NCBI RefSeq assembly: GCF_003008555.2
Contig: NZ_CP043621.1
Location: 1-64,000 of the forward strand
From: Pukyongiella litopenaei
GTDB taxonomy: Bacteria; Pseudomonadota; Alphaproteobacteria; Rhodobacterales; Rhodobacteraceae
DNA: 64,000 nt
Direction of reading: 5' to 3'
Of this stretch, positions 18,301 through 27,114 are shown one piece after another. Below the pieces are notes generated by a model. The model worked only from the letters and a program-made list of their open reading frames with translations. It did no database searches and was not told the origin of the DNA. The position numbers and the translations under genes are program-made. How positions within the stretch are numbered: position 1 is the first letter of the stretch; each line of letters opens with the position of its first letter.

Positions 18301-18735
18301 GCACTTCGTCGTCTGGCGGAGGAACGACGCAGCGACATGCTGCGCGATGTCGAGGCGGCCTTTGTGACAATGACCAAACCCAAGTGGCGCGGCGTCGAGG
18401 TTTGGAGCCAGGTCGAAGGCGAAAAGCTGGTCGGCATCGACGCCGACGGGGACAAGGTTCCGGTCGATAAGATGTCGACGGGGACTATGGGCCAGCTCTA
18501 CTTCGCCTTGCGGCTAGCGGGGTATCGCAGCTTTGCGCGTGACCTCGGACCCCTTCCGATGATCCTCGACGACATCATGGAAACTTTCGACGACACACGG
18601 GCCCGGGCCGCATTGCAACTGTGCGCCGAGATAGGGGCAAGTGGACAGGCAATCCTTTTCACGCACCACGCGCACCTGGTTGAGATGGCCCAGACCGCAG
18701 TTCCGGGGGTGTCCATTGTAGATATGCCAGCCTGA
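15328..18735 (+). CDS. YhaN/SbcC-like coiled-coil ATPase
   Basis: 1135 aa SMC/Rad50-like protein. Walker A GPNEAGKST at residues 36-44; long heptad-rich coiled coil over most of the middle (about 180-950); C-terminal signature VDKMSTGTMGQ and Walker B LPMILDDIMETFD (about 1075-1087). The N-terminal pattern after Walker A (LLDIFFGFRAGTHPYAFRFERSDLLVGADL) is that of YhaN rather than classic SbcC. With the metallophosphoesterase it would form an ATP-controlled nuclease acting on DNA ends or hairpins. Confidence 0.88.
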   Translation: MRLNALHLIRYGNFEDAEIVFPVPARDTPDVTVVYGPNEAGKSTAFHALLDIFFGFRAGTHPYAFRFERSDLLVGADLDLPGRGATVLRRNSKRSQSLLDTHNRPVADAILASALHGLTREEFEERFSLDERGLRDGGERIASAKGDLGQLLHAGVSGLTGISETLNALLERADKFHKKHGRATELKQANDRLKQISRELRADRLTSERERILRQDREQKTALFEAENLALVTAQKRRLAATAASTWFDRTEEMERLAEALKDYPSGPDQPRDAAERVAALVEKVSSLEARITEADDDVAGLDQIIEENPADTLAPALNAELERLDQMTVDGAPLMDRATTARADLDRRTADRDALAMEISTAQARLSVSGTAVADLVLETAELEEIAEAVEACRMASEALNTAKAVADAARAREGEAPSEPQDLTLLRDAFEAWRPVSDLTTFETEREQTLARLTKAAADLPADWTGLVDAGLPAPETLDKAAREWSDLSSDIAAAKSNVEERSKELEDATADVSALQAAPEAVDVATTEETRRHRDLAWTRHRDDLSDPSADQFEAAMRADDSARAHFMAGAEIRLRRLEAQRREKTAKARFETAEARLADLIDRRESLSEVHSRLSARLGLEAGTTPAAFGPRHQTLSAAANAAADHSNAQAALDTRRHREVALRTELMEAARALDLGVGKGDMAARVQRVLTLEESDRKAWSRWRDSQKAIDKLDDDALVKKDDLKRAELEFERLTSSLPLPDRSVEGVRTALPHLRNLLRLHTDHQRLDERIETLQRAISALSEGAERLAKILGATEDQGGREPIQTIDQARIRVAAATRADEKRGDAESRRDKLMATRHRHNTDLETARNELDDRFKGQGDDSLAPSDRIARLVERDRLRAEHLTADRDRQQAIVGVDEDLFGEELGLMPDASRGPVLEQQVQDAQESRDSARDAAREAERLYREAFDAADRSDLVTEQATLLEALRNGGRQAVVARLGVLAARGALRRLAEERRSDMLRDVEAAFVTMTKPKWRGVEVWSQVEGEKLVGIDADGDKVPVDKMSTGTMGQLYFALRLAGYRSFARDLGPLPMILDDIMETFDDTRARAALQLCAEIGASGQAILFTHHAHLVEMAQTAVPGVSIVDMPA

Positions 18736-18993
18736 CCAACCGAGCCCTCAATTCTTGGTTGACCACCCACTTGTCGCCGGACCGGACTGCCTGATGGACC
18801 GGCGGTGCCGATGCCACACTCCGCTCATTTCACCTTTGTGCGGAGAATGGCTTCGAGCCGACAACGATAATGGAGAATGCAGTCCGGCGACGTCGGAACA
18901 GCCCGAACGCTGAGGTGGCCAGTACCAAGTACGGCGCTAGGCTGTCATTATGCGGTTCTTCGTCGAAAGACGCTTCTCGGATGGAGGAAGAGA

Positions 18994-20103
18994 GTGAGCT
19001 TTTTGTTCTGGTGGATCGTTGGCGGTGTCGTCCTCGTCATTCTCGGAAGCTGGGCTTGGAAGCCGAGTAAGGCCACCCGACAACACCGGCATCACGATGA
19101 GACGCGGCCATCAACCAAAGTGGCAAAACCCAAGGGGCCTTCCCGCGCCAAGCAACGCGGATTGCGGGCTCCGGCTTCGATGGGTTGGGAAGTCCATGAG
19201 TTTGGCGACAATGCGCCCGCGGGCGATTGGGTACAGTGGAAGATTGGAAGCGGATGGTTCGACGTCCAGGGTCACTTCAATCGCAAGGAGACAGTAAGAG
19301 AGTTTCTTCGACTGGCAACCCAAGCCGACGAGCGGGGCGAGCCTTTCGGGGCATTGCTTAACCCCGAGCCTGACAACAAGTATGACAAGAACGCCATGCA
19401 GGTGATCGGCATCCTTGGTCCGCACGAAGCGCCGACGTCACGGGTCTTCTTGGGCTATGTGCCCGCCGATGTGGCGGCCGAGGTCGCGAGCTTTCCAGAG
19501 GGGATGCCAATTGCCGTGGAACTGAAGAAGTCCCGGATCGGAGAGGTCGACGTCATCTTGAACTGCGCAGGTCTGTGGCCACCGGCCAAGCAGCGTCGGG
19601 ATCTGGGTTTTGAGAAAGCGCCATCGAAACCTGTCACTAGAGTGGATGAGAATGCACTCGAGAAGCTCGATGAATTGATCGAGCGCATGAACGCGATGCC
19701 TGCCCTCACAGCGAAGCAGGCGGCCGCGAGGCAGAAAACGAATAGGATCGATTTCATCGAGGACGACGAGGCAACGATTCAGCGCAAGTTGGCCGAACTG
19801 GAGGCCGACAGATCACCTTCGGTTCTCGAGGACCCTGGCGGCATCAAACAATACGACAACGACCTCGCCAAGCAGGTGGAGATCGTCAGCGAGGGACTCG
19901 ATGGATGGGAACGCTCCGGCATGACACCCGCGCCGTACTATTCCTACCGGATTGCTGTGATCCTTTCGAAGCAGAAAGAAGTTGAGCCCGAGAAGGCTTT
20001 CCTAGCCGCCTGGTGCAGGCATTTCTCCGAAGTTGGTATCGGGCAGCGCTATGCGGACTTGGTCGAGCGGGCGCGTAAGAAGGGTGCCATACCACCGGCA
20101 TGA
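18994..20103 (+). CDS. membrane-anchored HIRAN-domain protein
   Basis: About 369 aa. One N-terminal transmembrane segment (residues 2-20, FLFWWIVGGVVLVILGSW) is followed by a basic linker and a HIRAN-like domain (about 85-170: WFDVQGHFNRKETV, ALLNPEPDNKYDKNAMQVI, VFLGYVPADVAAEVA). HIRAN domains recognise 3' DNA ends or damaged DNA. The C-terminal half is helical and unassigned. I chose GTG 18994 because GGAGG sits 8-12 bp upstream and the membrane segment starts at once. It follows the YhaO/YhaN pair by 258 bp in the same direction, which suggests a functional link. Confidence 0.7.
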   Translation: MSFLFWWIVGGVVLVILGSWAWKPSKATRQHRHHDETRPSTKVAKPKGPSRAKQRGLRAPASMGWEVHEFGDNAPAGDWVQWKIGSGWFDVQGHFNRKETVREFLRLATQADERGEPFGALLNPEPDNKYDKNAMQVIGILGPHEAPTSRVFLGYVPADVAAEVASFPEGMPIAVELKKSRIGEVDVILNCAGLWPPAKQRRDLGFEKAPSKPVTRVDENALEKLDELIERMNAMPALTAKQAAARQKTNRIDFIEDDEATIQRKLAELEADRSPSVLEDPGGIKQYDNDLAKQVEIVSEGLDGWERSGMTPAPYYSYRIAVILSKQKEVEPEKAFLAAWCRHFSEVGIGQRYADLVERARKKGAIPPA

Positions 20104-20358
20104 AAATTGGTAGAGGTGGTTTGGCGAGCCCGTGGTAGCGGAGGTATCTGTCGGTCGGAGCGGTAACGAGAATGGCCCGCCCCTATCGTTACCTGGCTCT
20201 TCAAGCTATAGACGTTGCGGAAATTCGCTGCATTTGGCACGAACTGGTAGATTGCGGGTCTTTGCTGCCGTTGCCCGAAGGACTGCCTACCGCTCTTGCA
20301 AGACCAGACGCACGCCGAGGGTACAATAGATGCTGCCGACGACCGCGCCGTTGAGTTC

Positions 20359-20536
20359 TCATGCATCAGACGGAATAAGATGCACCTCCAACTCCAAATC
20401 CGGCACGGCGCCCACCTGGCGATAGAACGCCCGCGCGGATGCGTTCTCAGCCCACAGATCCAGCACGATCGCATCGCATCCCAGCTCCTCCGCCCTCTTG
20501 CGCAGCGCCGCGACAAGGGCGTCGCCGATCCCGCGA
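20359..20536 (-). pseudogene. GNAT acetyltransferase, C-terminal part (split by IS21)
   Basis: Reading on the minus strand gives a GNAT tail: IGDALVAALRKRAEEL then IVLDLWAENASARAFYRQVG and a stop at 20359. The other half lies at 23009-23288. Removing the IS and one copy of the 8-bp duplication restores one frame of 149 aa. The 255 bp between this stop and the HIRAN gene (20104-20358) show no gene I can recognise. Confidence 0.85.
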
Positions 20537-20666
20537 TGTCAATCGGCATCCAATGTTGACCCCTTATCGGCGTCCAAAATTGACCCCCTTAGTGCTGAGC
20601 TGGCCCGGAGCTGCGTAGTCTCCAATTAACGCAGCGGCGCCGGGCCAGCGTGGTAGCAGCCTGGTA

Positions 20667-21395
20667 TTACGCTCGGTTTTTGAAGCGCCAGCTTTCGTTG
20701 CCGGTCTCGACGATCTCGCAGTGATGCGTGAGACGGTCGAGGAGTGCGGTGGTCATCTTGGCGTCGCCAAAGACGGTCGGCCATTCGCCGAATGCCAGGT
20801 TTGTCGTGACGATTACCGAGGTGCGTTCGTAGAGCTTGCTGATCAGGTGGAACAACAGCTGGCCGCCGGTCTGGGCGAAGGGTAGATAACCGAGTTCATC
20901 GAGGATCAGGAAGTCGAGCCGAGAGATCAGGTCGGCGGTGCGGCCCTGCCGCTCGGCGCGGGCTTCTGCATCGAGCTTGTTGACCAGATCGACGACATTG
21001 AAGAACCGGCCCCGGCGGCCAGCCCGGATGCAGGCCCGGGCGACGCTGACGGCGAGGTGGGTCTTGCCGGTTCCGGTGCCGCCGATCAGCACGAGGTTGC
21101 GCTGATGGTCCAGGAAGTCTCCGGTGGCCAGATCGCGGATCAGGGTCTCGTTGACCTCTGTCGCCTCGAAGTCGAACTCCTCCAGTTCCTTGGCGAGCGG
21201 CAGCTTGGCGATGGTCATCTGGTATTTGATCGATCGCGCCTGCTTCTCGCTGATCTCGGCGGTCAGCAAATCCCCGATGATCTGTTGCGGCTCATGCTGG
21301 CGCTTCAGCGCCGTGCCGATGATCTCGTCATAAGCTGTCCTCATGCCGTAGAGCTTTAGCTGGCCCATTGCGTCCAGCACTTCTGAGCGTTCCAT
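20667..21395 (-). CDS. istB: IstB helper ATPase of IS21
   Basis: About 242 aa AAA+ ATPase that regulates IstA. Walker [10 protein letters not shown] and Walker [13 protein letters not shown] are intact. ATG 21395 ([10 protein letters not shown]) has AGGAGA upstream and overlaps the istA end; ATG 21419 is less likely. Confidence 0.93.
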   Translation of the reverse strand: MERSEVLDAMGQLKLYGMRTAYDEIIGTALKRQHEPQQIIGDLLTAEISEKQARSIKYQMTIAKLPLAKELEEFDFEATEVNETLIRDLATGDFLDHQRNLVLIGGTGTGKTHLAVSVARACIRAGRRGRFFNVVDLVNKLDAEARAERQGRTADLISRLDFLILDELGYLPFAQTGGQLLFHLISKLYERTSVIVTTNLAFGEWPTVFGDAKMTTALLDRLTHHCEIVETGNESWRFKNRA

Positions 21396-22893
21396 CCGTT
21401 TGTCTCCTAAGGCTGTCATATCGGTTGCAATCGGCTTTCGGCTCGCAGGCCAGCCGCAACGCGTCCGGGGTTGCGATTGTCAGGGGCGGTGGCGGCTCGC
21501 GGTGGCGGGCCAGGATGTTCAGCACGACACCCGCCGAATGGACGTTGTGGGACAGGGCCTCGGCACAGGCAGCATCGACGGCGTCCAGGCCATCGATGAG
21601 CACGGCGGCAAGGATCTCGACAATCTGCCGGTCACCGCCGGGCTGGCGTTCCAGCTTGCGCTGCACGCGGCGGATCGCGACCGGCAATTCCCATGTCTTG
21701 AACGGCGCGCCGTTGCGTAGAGCGCCGGGCTTGCGGGCCAGAACGGGTATGTAATGCAGGGGATCGTAGACGGTGTTGTTGCGCCCGAAGGCACGCGCGT
21801 GGCGCCCGACGATCCGACCCTCCTGCCAGCATTCCAGCCGATCTGCGTAGGCTCTGATCTCGACCGGCCGGCCAACCGCACGGGCATCGACCGAGTAACG
21901 GTTCTTGTCGAAGCGCACGAGGCAGGTCTTGGACACAGATGCCGGAACCGCGTTGAATCCGTCGAAGGGGCCGACATAAGGGATCAGGCTTGGGCGCTCT
22001 TCCTCAAACACCTCCCAGATCGTTTTGTCCCGCATCTCCGGGTGCGTGTTTGTCCGGGCGTAGGCCACGCAGCGGTCCTCCAGCCAGCCATTCAACTCGG
22101 CATAGGACTTGAACTTGGGGCGCGGCACGAAGAACCGCCGCCGCAGGACACCGACCTGGTTCTCGACCTGACCCTTCTCCCAGCCCGATGCCGGGGTGCA
22201 AGCCACCGGGTCGACAAGGTAGTGCCCGCACATTTGCTGGAACCGGCGGTTATAGGCCCGATCCTTTCCCACGAAGATCGCATCCACCGCCGTCTTCATG
22301 TTGTCGTAGATGCCCCGGGCGCAAGCGCCGCCGAAGAAGGCGAACGCGTTGTCATGCGCGTCGAACACCATCTCTTGCGTCTCGCGCGGATAGGCACGCA
22401 CGTATGGCATCCGGCTGTGGCAGAGACGGACATGGGCGACTTTGACCGTCGTGGTCACGCCATCGATCAGAACGACTTCATGGCTCCAGTCGAACTGGTA
22501 GGCTTCGCCGGGATCGAAGCTCAGCGGCACATAGGCAGAGGCCGAGGCCTCCTGTGTCGCCTTCGACCAACTGGCCGCGTAGCGCCGCACAGCATCGTAA
22601 CCGCCGCCGTAGCCGCGGTTGCGAAGCTCCTCGTAAATGCGGATGAGCGTCAGGCGTTCCCTCTTGGGCTGCCGGGCGTTCTCGGCCAGCATCGCGTCCA
22701 GCTCCGAACGCCAGGGATCGATCTTCGGGCGGGGCTGCGTCGCGCGGTCATAGGTGAACTCGGTTGCACCCGATCGGATGACCTTGCGAACGGTATTACG
22801 CGATACCCGAAGCTCGCGGCAGATCTGCTTGATCGGTTTGCCTTCGATGAAATGCGCACGCCTGATCTTCGCTATCGTCTCCACAACCAACAT
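21328..22893 (-). CDS. istA: IstA transposase of IS21
   Basis: 521 aa. N-terminal helix-turn-helix ([20 protein letters not shown]), rve-type catalytic core with [18 protein letters not shown] and [10 protein letters not shown] supplying D, D, E. Full length with no frameshift, so the element looks active. Confidence 0.93.
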   Translation of the reverse strand: MLVVETIAKIRRAHFIEGKPIKQICRELRVSRNTVRKVIRSGATEFTYDRATQPRPKIDPWRSELDAMLAENARQPKRERLTLIRIYEELRNRGYGGGYDAVRRYAASWSKATQEASASAYVPLSFDPGEAYQFDWSHEVVLIDGVTTTVKVAHVRLCHSRMPYVRAYPRETQEMVFDAHDNAFAFFGGACARGIYDNMKTAVDAIFVGKDRAYNRRFQQMCGHYLVDPVACTPASGWEKGQVENQVGVLRRRFFVPRPKFKSYAELNGWLEDRCVAYARTNTHPEMRDKTIWEVFEEERPSLIPYVGPFDGFNAVPASVSKTCLVRFDKNRYSVDARAVGRPVEIRAYADRLECWQEGRIVGRHARAFGRNNTVYDPLHYIPVLARKPGALRNGAPFKTWELPVAIRRVQRKLERQPGGDRQIVEILAAVLIDGLDAVDAACAEALSHNVHSAGVVLNILARHREPPPPLTIATPDALRLACEPKADCNRYDSLRRQTDGTLRSAGRNGPAKALRHEDSL

Positions 22894-23008
22894 CCCCTGA
22901 CCGCTCCCTCATGCCTTTTGAGGAAGCTTCTGATCACAATTGTCAGGGGGGTCACTTTTGGACGCCGATCACCCCATAACGGGGGTCAATTTTGCATGCC
23001 GATCCACA

Positions 23009-23288
23009 TCCCGCGATTGCGGCACGGCTCAATAACCACCAGATCGCCAAGCCACAGCCTTCGGGATCGTGTATGAATTTCGAAGCGCTTGCCGTAGGAG
23101 GCGAATCCCACGACCTCCGTGCCGATTTCGGCCACGAGGCAATCGAACCATCGGTCCTCGCCGAATCCGAACCGAAGCAATGCGCCCGTCTCGGCGCCCG
23201 GATCGAGATCGGCCACATGGCTGGCCAGTTCACGCGCCAATTGCGCGATGGCCGGAACATCTGCCTCAAGTGCGGAGCGGATACGCAT
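23009..23288 (-). pseudogene. GNAT acetyltransferase, N-terminal part (split by IS21)
   Basis: Starts MRIRSALEADVPAIAQLARE, a GNAT N-terminus, and runs to WLGDLVVIEPCRNRG, the acetyl-CoA-binding region, where the IS21 element enters. ATG 23288 overlaps the end of the upstream flavoprotein gene by 23 bp, so the intact gene was last in that operon. Confidence 0.85.
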
Positions 23289-24222
23289 CCTGCCATCTCC
23301 CGGTCTGGTTCAGGTCCGGCCAGACCTCGATCAGGCATGCGGCAGCCGGAAGCGCGTCTTCCACGTGCCAGATCTCGTCCGGCAGAAAATCCACGATACG
23401 TTCAGCGCCCGCGAAGGCGGCGGCGCGGTTAGGGGCCCAGTCGATCGCCGCCCGGCCGGTGAGGCACAGCGCGGCACCGCTGGTGAAGTCCGGCACGAAC
23501 AGACCCGCCCGGCCGTCGGACTCGATATTGCCGAGCGTATTGAAGTACCGGTTTCCGGAGAAATCGGGAAAGGACAGCGTGCCGTCCTCGTTGATGCCCA
23601 GGAACCCGGGACGCCCGCCGCGATGGGAGACATCGAGTCCTTCAGTGGCGTTCCCTGCAACTCGCGCGCCGCGCGAGGCGATGAAGAACGTATCCGCGCC
23701 GGCAACGATGCGGCGGACAGGATCGCTCTCCAACAGCACTCGCCGCCGCCGAGGGGGCGGTGGATCGGCCGGTACCGGCGCGAAGGCGCGGGTCTGGATG
23801 TATTTCGGGCAGTTGCCGAAGCTCCGTTCCACGGAGATCATCAGGCCCTCGCCGCCAGAGGCGGTCTGGCCATTCATCCTGTTGCGGCGGCGCGTTGCAA
23901 GATCGATGCCGATCAGACCGACACCCGCGCCGGGACCGGTGTCGAAGTCCTCTGCAAGATCCGGTGTGTGGCTCAGCGAAAGTCGTTTCGGGGAAAGCGC
24001 CCGTGCGAATCCCGGCGTTCCCGATACCGGCACCGCCCAGGGCCGGCCCCGCCGGTCGAGAAGTGCGAGGAACACCAGCGGCAGGCTCTCGAAGAACTCC
24101 TGATGCTGCGCGGGCATGGCATCGCGCATCGCCCGCGAGGCCATCTCTCGCGTCCGCGGCGGAACGTCGGCGCGATCCTGCACCGCGATCTCGCCGGCGT
24201 GAAATGTGGCTGGGTGGTTCAT
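23266..24222 (-). CDS. pyridoxamine 5'-phosphate oxidase-like FMN protein
   Basis: 318 aa, two tandem PNPOx-like halves. Recognisable motifs: FLALLDRRGRPWAVPVSG, the conserved FGNCPKYIQTR, and FSGNRYFNTLGNIESDGRAGLFV. This family binds flavin and may reduce small electrophiles or organic substrates; the substrate is unknown. It sits in a minus-strand run with GNAT and AhpD-like genes under an AraC-type regulator gene, suggesting a stress or detoxification operon. Confidence 0.8.
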   Translation of the reverse strand: MNHPATFHAGEIAVQDRADVPPRTREMASRAMRDAMPAQHQEFFESLPLVFLALLDRRGRPWAVPVSGTPGFARALSPKRLSLSHTPDLAEDFDTGPGAGVGLIGIDLATRRRNRMNGQTASGGEGLMISVERSFGNCPKYIQTRAFAPVPADPPPPRRRRVLLESDPVRRIVAGADTFFIASRGARVAGNATEGLDVSHRGGRPGFLGINEDGTLSFPDFSGNRYFNTLGNIESDGRAGLFVPDFTSGAALCLTGRAAIDWAPNRAAAFAGAERIVDFLPDEIWHVEDALPAAACLIEVWPDLNQTGRWQDAYPLRT

Positions 24223-24243
24223 GTTTCCCTCCTTGTCGGGATG

Positions 24244-24879
24244 TCAGGTGATCGCGGGCAGCGGCGAGCGCGCCATGCCGGGCAGTGCCTTCTCGAAGTG
24301 AAATCGACGGATCGCCCCGCCGAGGGTCTTGTTGGTTGCCCGCGTCGCGACCTCCTGCCGAACCTTGCGATATCCGGTGTTTCGGTAGAGGGTGAGTGCG
24401 GCCGTTTGCAACTCCGACGTGCTGAGGATCATCCGCTTGCAGCTGGCCTTTTGGGCCTCGGTCTCGGCGCGGGCCAGCAAGTCACGCCCAATGCCGCGGC
24501 GCCGGAACCGCGGATCGACATACATGCGGCGCAGCTCGGCCGCGCCGGGTTCCGCCTGTTCGAGACCGAACATGCCGACCAGTCCGCCCGCTGCGGAGGC
24601 GACGAAGAACTGTCCACCGCGCGCGGCATAGTAGCGCGCGATATTGTCGATCTCCTCTCGCAGCGCAGTGGCAATGTAGGCCTCGAATTGTTCCGCCATG
24701 TGACGCGGTGCCATCAGCCTGTTCACCGCGATGAAAAGCGCGCGCACCGCCGCCGCATCATCCGGTTCGAACGGTCGCACGATGATCGGATCATCATCCG
24801 GGGCCGTTGCGGGCGCGCGGCCTTTCCGGTCGGCACGTGTCGGAACATGAGGGCTGGACACCTCGGCATCGCGTTTCAT
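24244..24879 (-). CDS. GNAT N-acetyltransferase
   Basis: About 211 aa with an unconserved N-terminal tail. GNAT core from about residue 35: IVRPFEPDDAAAVRALF, then MYVDPRFRRRGIGRDLLARAE (the R/Q-x-x-G-x-G/A acetyl-CoA loop) and TLYRNTGYRKV. ATG 24879 chosen for GGGAGA upstream; 24951 is an alternative. Substrate unknown. Confidence 0.78.
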   Translation of the reverse strand: MKRDAEVSSPHVPTRADRKGRAPATAPDDDPIIVRPFEPDDAAAVRALFIAVNRLMAPRHMAEQFEAYIATALREEIDNIARYYAARGGQFFVASAAGGLVGMFGLEQAEPGAAELRRMYVDPRFRRRGIGRDLLARAETEAQKASCKRMILSTSELQTAALTLYRNTGYRKVRQEVATRATNKTLGGAIRRFHFEKALPGMARSPLPAIT

Positions 24880-24951
24880 GGGCGGAAATCTCCCACTGCG
24901 TGGTTTGCTTATTCTCGACCGGCCCGCCGGAGAACCGACAGGCCGGTTCAC

Positions 24952-25494
24952 TCAGGCGGCGCGAGCTTTGCGGGCGGGGAAGTCGATGTCGGTTTCGGCG
25001 ACGTGGTTGAGGTAGTTGGTGAAGATGTTCGCCACCACGTTCGCGACGGTTTCGACGATGTCGGAATCCGATAGCCCGGCATCGCGGGCCGTGGTCAGGT
25101 CGGCATCCGTCACCAGACCGCGCGCCTGCACCATGGCCAGCGCCAGTCGCAGGATTGCCGCGATGCGCGGATCGTCGGAGCGGCCGGCGAGATGAGCGTC
25201 GACGTCGCCAGGCGCGACATTCAGCCCGGCCGAGATCGCGGCATGGGCGGAGGCGCAGTAGTCGCAGCTATTGGCCCCGGCGACGGCAAGCGCTATCGCC
25301 TCGCGGGTGCGGGCGTCGAAACTGCCGCCAGCAAGCGCCTCGTTGAGGCCAAGCAGGCCGCCAAGCACAGCGGGCTGGTTTGCCGCGACGCGGTAGAGGT
25401 TCGGCACCATACCGAGCTTGCCCTTGATCGCGGTGAACAGAGTGGCGGCCTCGGGGGCGGCGACGGAGTCGGAAATCTGGGTGATACGTGCCAT
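24952..25494 (-). CDS. carboxymuconolactone decarboxylase/AhpD-like peroxidase
   Basis: 180 aa with the AhpD-like motif SCDYCASAH (C77, C80, H84), which carries peroxidase/disulfide redox activity in this family. AGGAAA lies before the ATG. Likely reduces organic peroxides or similar electrophiles together with neighbours in the same operon. Confidence 0.88.
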   Translation of the reverse strand: MARITQISDSVAAPEAATLFTAIKGKLGMVPNLYRVAANQPAVLGGLLGLNEALAGGSFDARTREAIALAVAGANSCDYCASAHAAISAGLNVAPGDVDAHLAGRSDDPRIAAILRLALAMVQARGLVTDADLTTARDAGLSDSDIVETVANVVANIFTNYLNHVAETDIDFPARKARAA

Positions 25495-25523
25495 GGAATA
25501 TTTCCTTTCTCGGTTTTGGGGGC

Positions 25524-25886
25524 TCAGGCAGTGGCCAGGCCAGTTTCGGGTTTCGACAGGGCGATGACCGTCACGACCGCCGCGCCGTTCAGCCAGTAGT
25601 AAGCCGCGTCGAGCCCGGAGAACCCGAGCGCGAAGGGCAGGATCAGGAACAGCACGCCCACGCCCAGATCGACGGCGAGATGCAGCTTGTACGGCAGCAC
25701 GCGGATCAGCCCGAGGTGGTGGTCTGTGAAGACCGTCAGGAGCAGGGCCGCGACGCCGACGATGGGCGAGATGGTGAGCGCGAGGGGATGCGTGGCGCCG
25801 AGCCCGATCAGGAACGGCAGGGCGATGAGCGCAAGCGCGACGGGATAGTCGAGCCTGGCATGGATGGTCTTGGTGACAAAGCGCAT
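25524..25886 (-). CDS. small four-helix membrane protein (SPW-repeat-like)
   Basis: 120 aa with four hydrophobic stretches (LALIALPFLIGLG, LTISPIVGVAALLLTVF, LGVGVLFLILPFALGF, AAYYWLNGAAVVTVIAL). The pattern resembles SPW/vitamin K epoxide-like small membrane proteins but no catalytic residues are seen. First structural gene downstream of the AraC regulator gene; function unknown. Confidence 0.65.
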   Translation of the reverse strand: MRFVTKTIHARLDYPVALALIALPFLIGLGATHPLALTISPIVGVAALLLTVFTDHHLGLIRVLPYKLHLAVDLGVGVLFLILPFALGFSGLDAAYYWLNGAAVVTVIALSKPETGLATA

Positions 25887-26021
25887 GGTGTGAGGTCCTT
25901 GAAGAGGTTACAGGGGCGGCGGTCTGTCCGCCGTGCCACCTACCTATCCGACCCGATCAGGACGGCGAATTCCTGAAAGTCCGAGAAACCTCTCAGATCG
26001 TCCGCATATTCGGACGACTTG

Positions 26022-26975
26022 TCACGCGGCGTGCGATTCCATGCCGCCCTGCCGGAACGCAGCGGGCGAAAGGCCGATCTCTTTCTTGAACACCCGGCTG
26101 AAGGCCGATTCCGAGGCGTAACCAGACACTTCCGCTGCCTCGGCCACGCTGAGTCCGCGCGCACTGATCGCTTCGCGTGCGATCTGCATCCGCCAGGATG
26201 TCACGTAGCTCATTGGGGTTGCGCCGATCCGTGCCGTGAACCGTTCGGCGAAGCCGGTGCGCGAAAGCCCCGCCTCGCGGGCAAGCGCCGCCACGGTCCA
26301 GTTTGAAGTGGGGTTCCGGTGAAAGGCGGTGAGCGCACGGGCGAGGTGCGGGTCCGCAAAGCCCGCCACGCCGCAATCGACCTCGCGCGCCTGCTCGATA
26401 TAGGAACGGATCGCCTGGGCGAAGATCGCCTCGGACATCTTGAGCGCGATCAGGTCGCCGCCCAGCCGCGCGCCGCCCGCCTCGGCGCCGATCACCCGCA
26501 GCGTAGCCTCAAGCCATGGGCCCGCCTCCTCGCCGTAGCCCCGCAGATGAATGAAAGGGGGCAGCTGGTCGAACAGCAGGTGCTTCGAGCCCTCGGCCAG
26601 GGCGAAATGCCCGCAGATCAGTTGCGTGTCGCGGGGACTTTCGTCGCCGCCCCAGACCAATGTGCCATGACCCGGAAAATCGGCGCGCGACAGGATGTCG
26701 TCAAGCGGCAACGCGTCGTCCGGGCCGGTATGGCGGCACGACAGGATATGAGCGGTGCCATGGGGGATCACGATCAGATCGCCCTGGGCAAGATGCACTG
26801 GCACCGGCACACCCGCCACCCGGACAAGCGCCTCGCCCCGGTGCGCGAAGTGAAAGCGCGCCACGTCGCGGAAAGGCGGGACACGCACACCCCAAGGTTC
26901 AGTGAAGCTCGTGCGGAAGTAAAGCGTACCGCGGAGCGAGAGGCGGGTGAGGATATCGCTGAGCAGGTCAAACAT
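26022..26975 (-). CDS. AraC-family regulator with cupin domain
   Basis: About 317 aa. An N-terminal cupin-type sensor (about residues 15-150, VARFHFAHRGEALVRV, HLAQGDLIVIPHGTAH) and a C-terminal double helix-turn-helix (LAREAGLSRTGFAERF, AEAAEVSGYASESAFSRVFKKEIGLSPAAFR). This subfamily often controls neighbouring AhpD- or dehydrogenase-type genes in response to electrophiles. It heads the minus-strand run and is divergent from the DUF4142/cupredoxin genes. Starts at 27011 or 27056 are also possible; none has a clear ribosome site. Confidence 0.85.
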   Translation of the reverse strand: MFDLLSDILTRLSLRGTLYFRTSFTEPWGVRVPPFRDVARFHFAHRGEALVRVAGVPVPVHLAQGDLIVIPHGTAHILSCRHTGPDDALPLDDILSRADFPGHGTLVWGGDESPRDTQLICGHFALAEGSKHLLFDQLPPFIHLRGYGEEAGPWLEATLRVIGAEAGGARLGGDLIALKMSEAIFAQAIRSYIEQAREVDCGVAGFADPHLARALTAFHRNPTSNWTVAALAREAGLSRTGFAERFTARIGATPMSYVTSWRMQIAREAISARGLSVAEAAEVSGYASESAFSRVFKKEIGLSPAAFRQGGMESHAA

Positions 26976-27114
26976 GAATGCAAGTTTATCACTGGAATCG
27001 GAGTCGTCCATACAGCCGGACGATCGGGCATTTATTCCGAACGCTCCGGCATTCATGGTCCATCTTCTTTAGTGTCATCTGGCGTCACCGAAACCAAACC
27101 AAGGAGATGACACG

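Larger units (their letters stand above)
20537..23008 (-). mobile_element. complete IS21-family insertion sequence
   Basis: 2472 bp with istA and istB on the minus strand. The ends match as inverted repeats: TGTCAATCGGCATCCAA on the left and the reverse complement TGTGGATCGGCATGCAA on the right, each with a second GATCGGCGTCCAAAA-like subterminal copy. The flanks carry the 8-bp direct repeat TCCCGCGA (20529-20536 and 23009-23016), a target duplication of the size expected for IS21. It interrupts a GNAT gene. A truncated relative is at 44459-44788. Confidence 0.93.

Noticed and set aside
20049-20549. 166-codon minus-strand frame near the IS21 left end
   Set aside because: It is out of frame with the GNAT fragment that lies in the same bases and crosses the IS21 end; no motif.
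21754-25074. Long plus-strand frames opposite istA and the FMN-protein operon (up to 651 codons)
   Set aside because: They cover several real minus-strand genes in GC-rich DNA and have no family pattern; length comes from the third-position GC bias.
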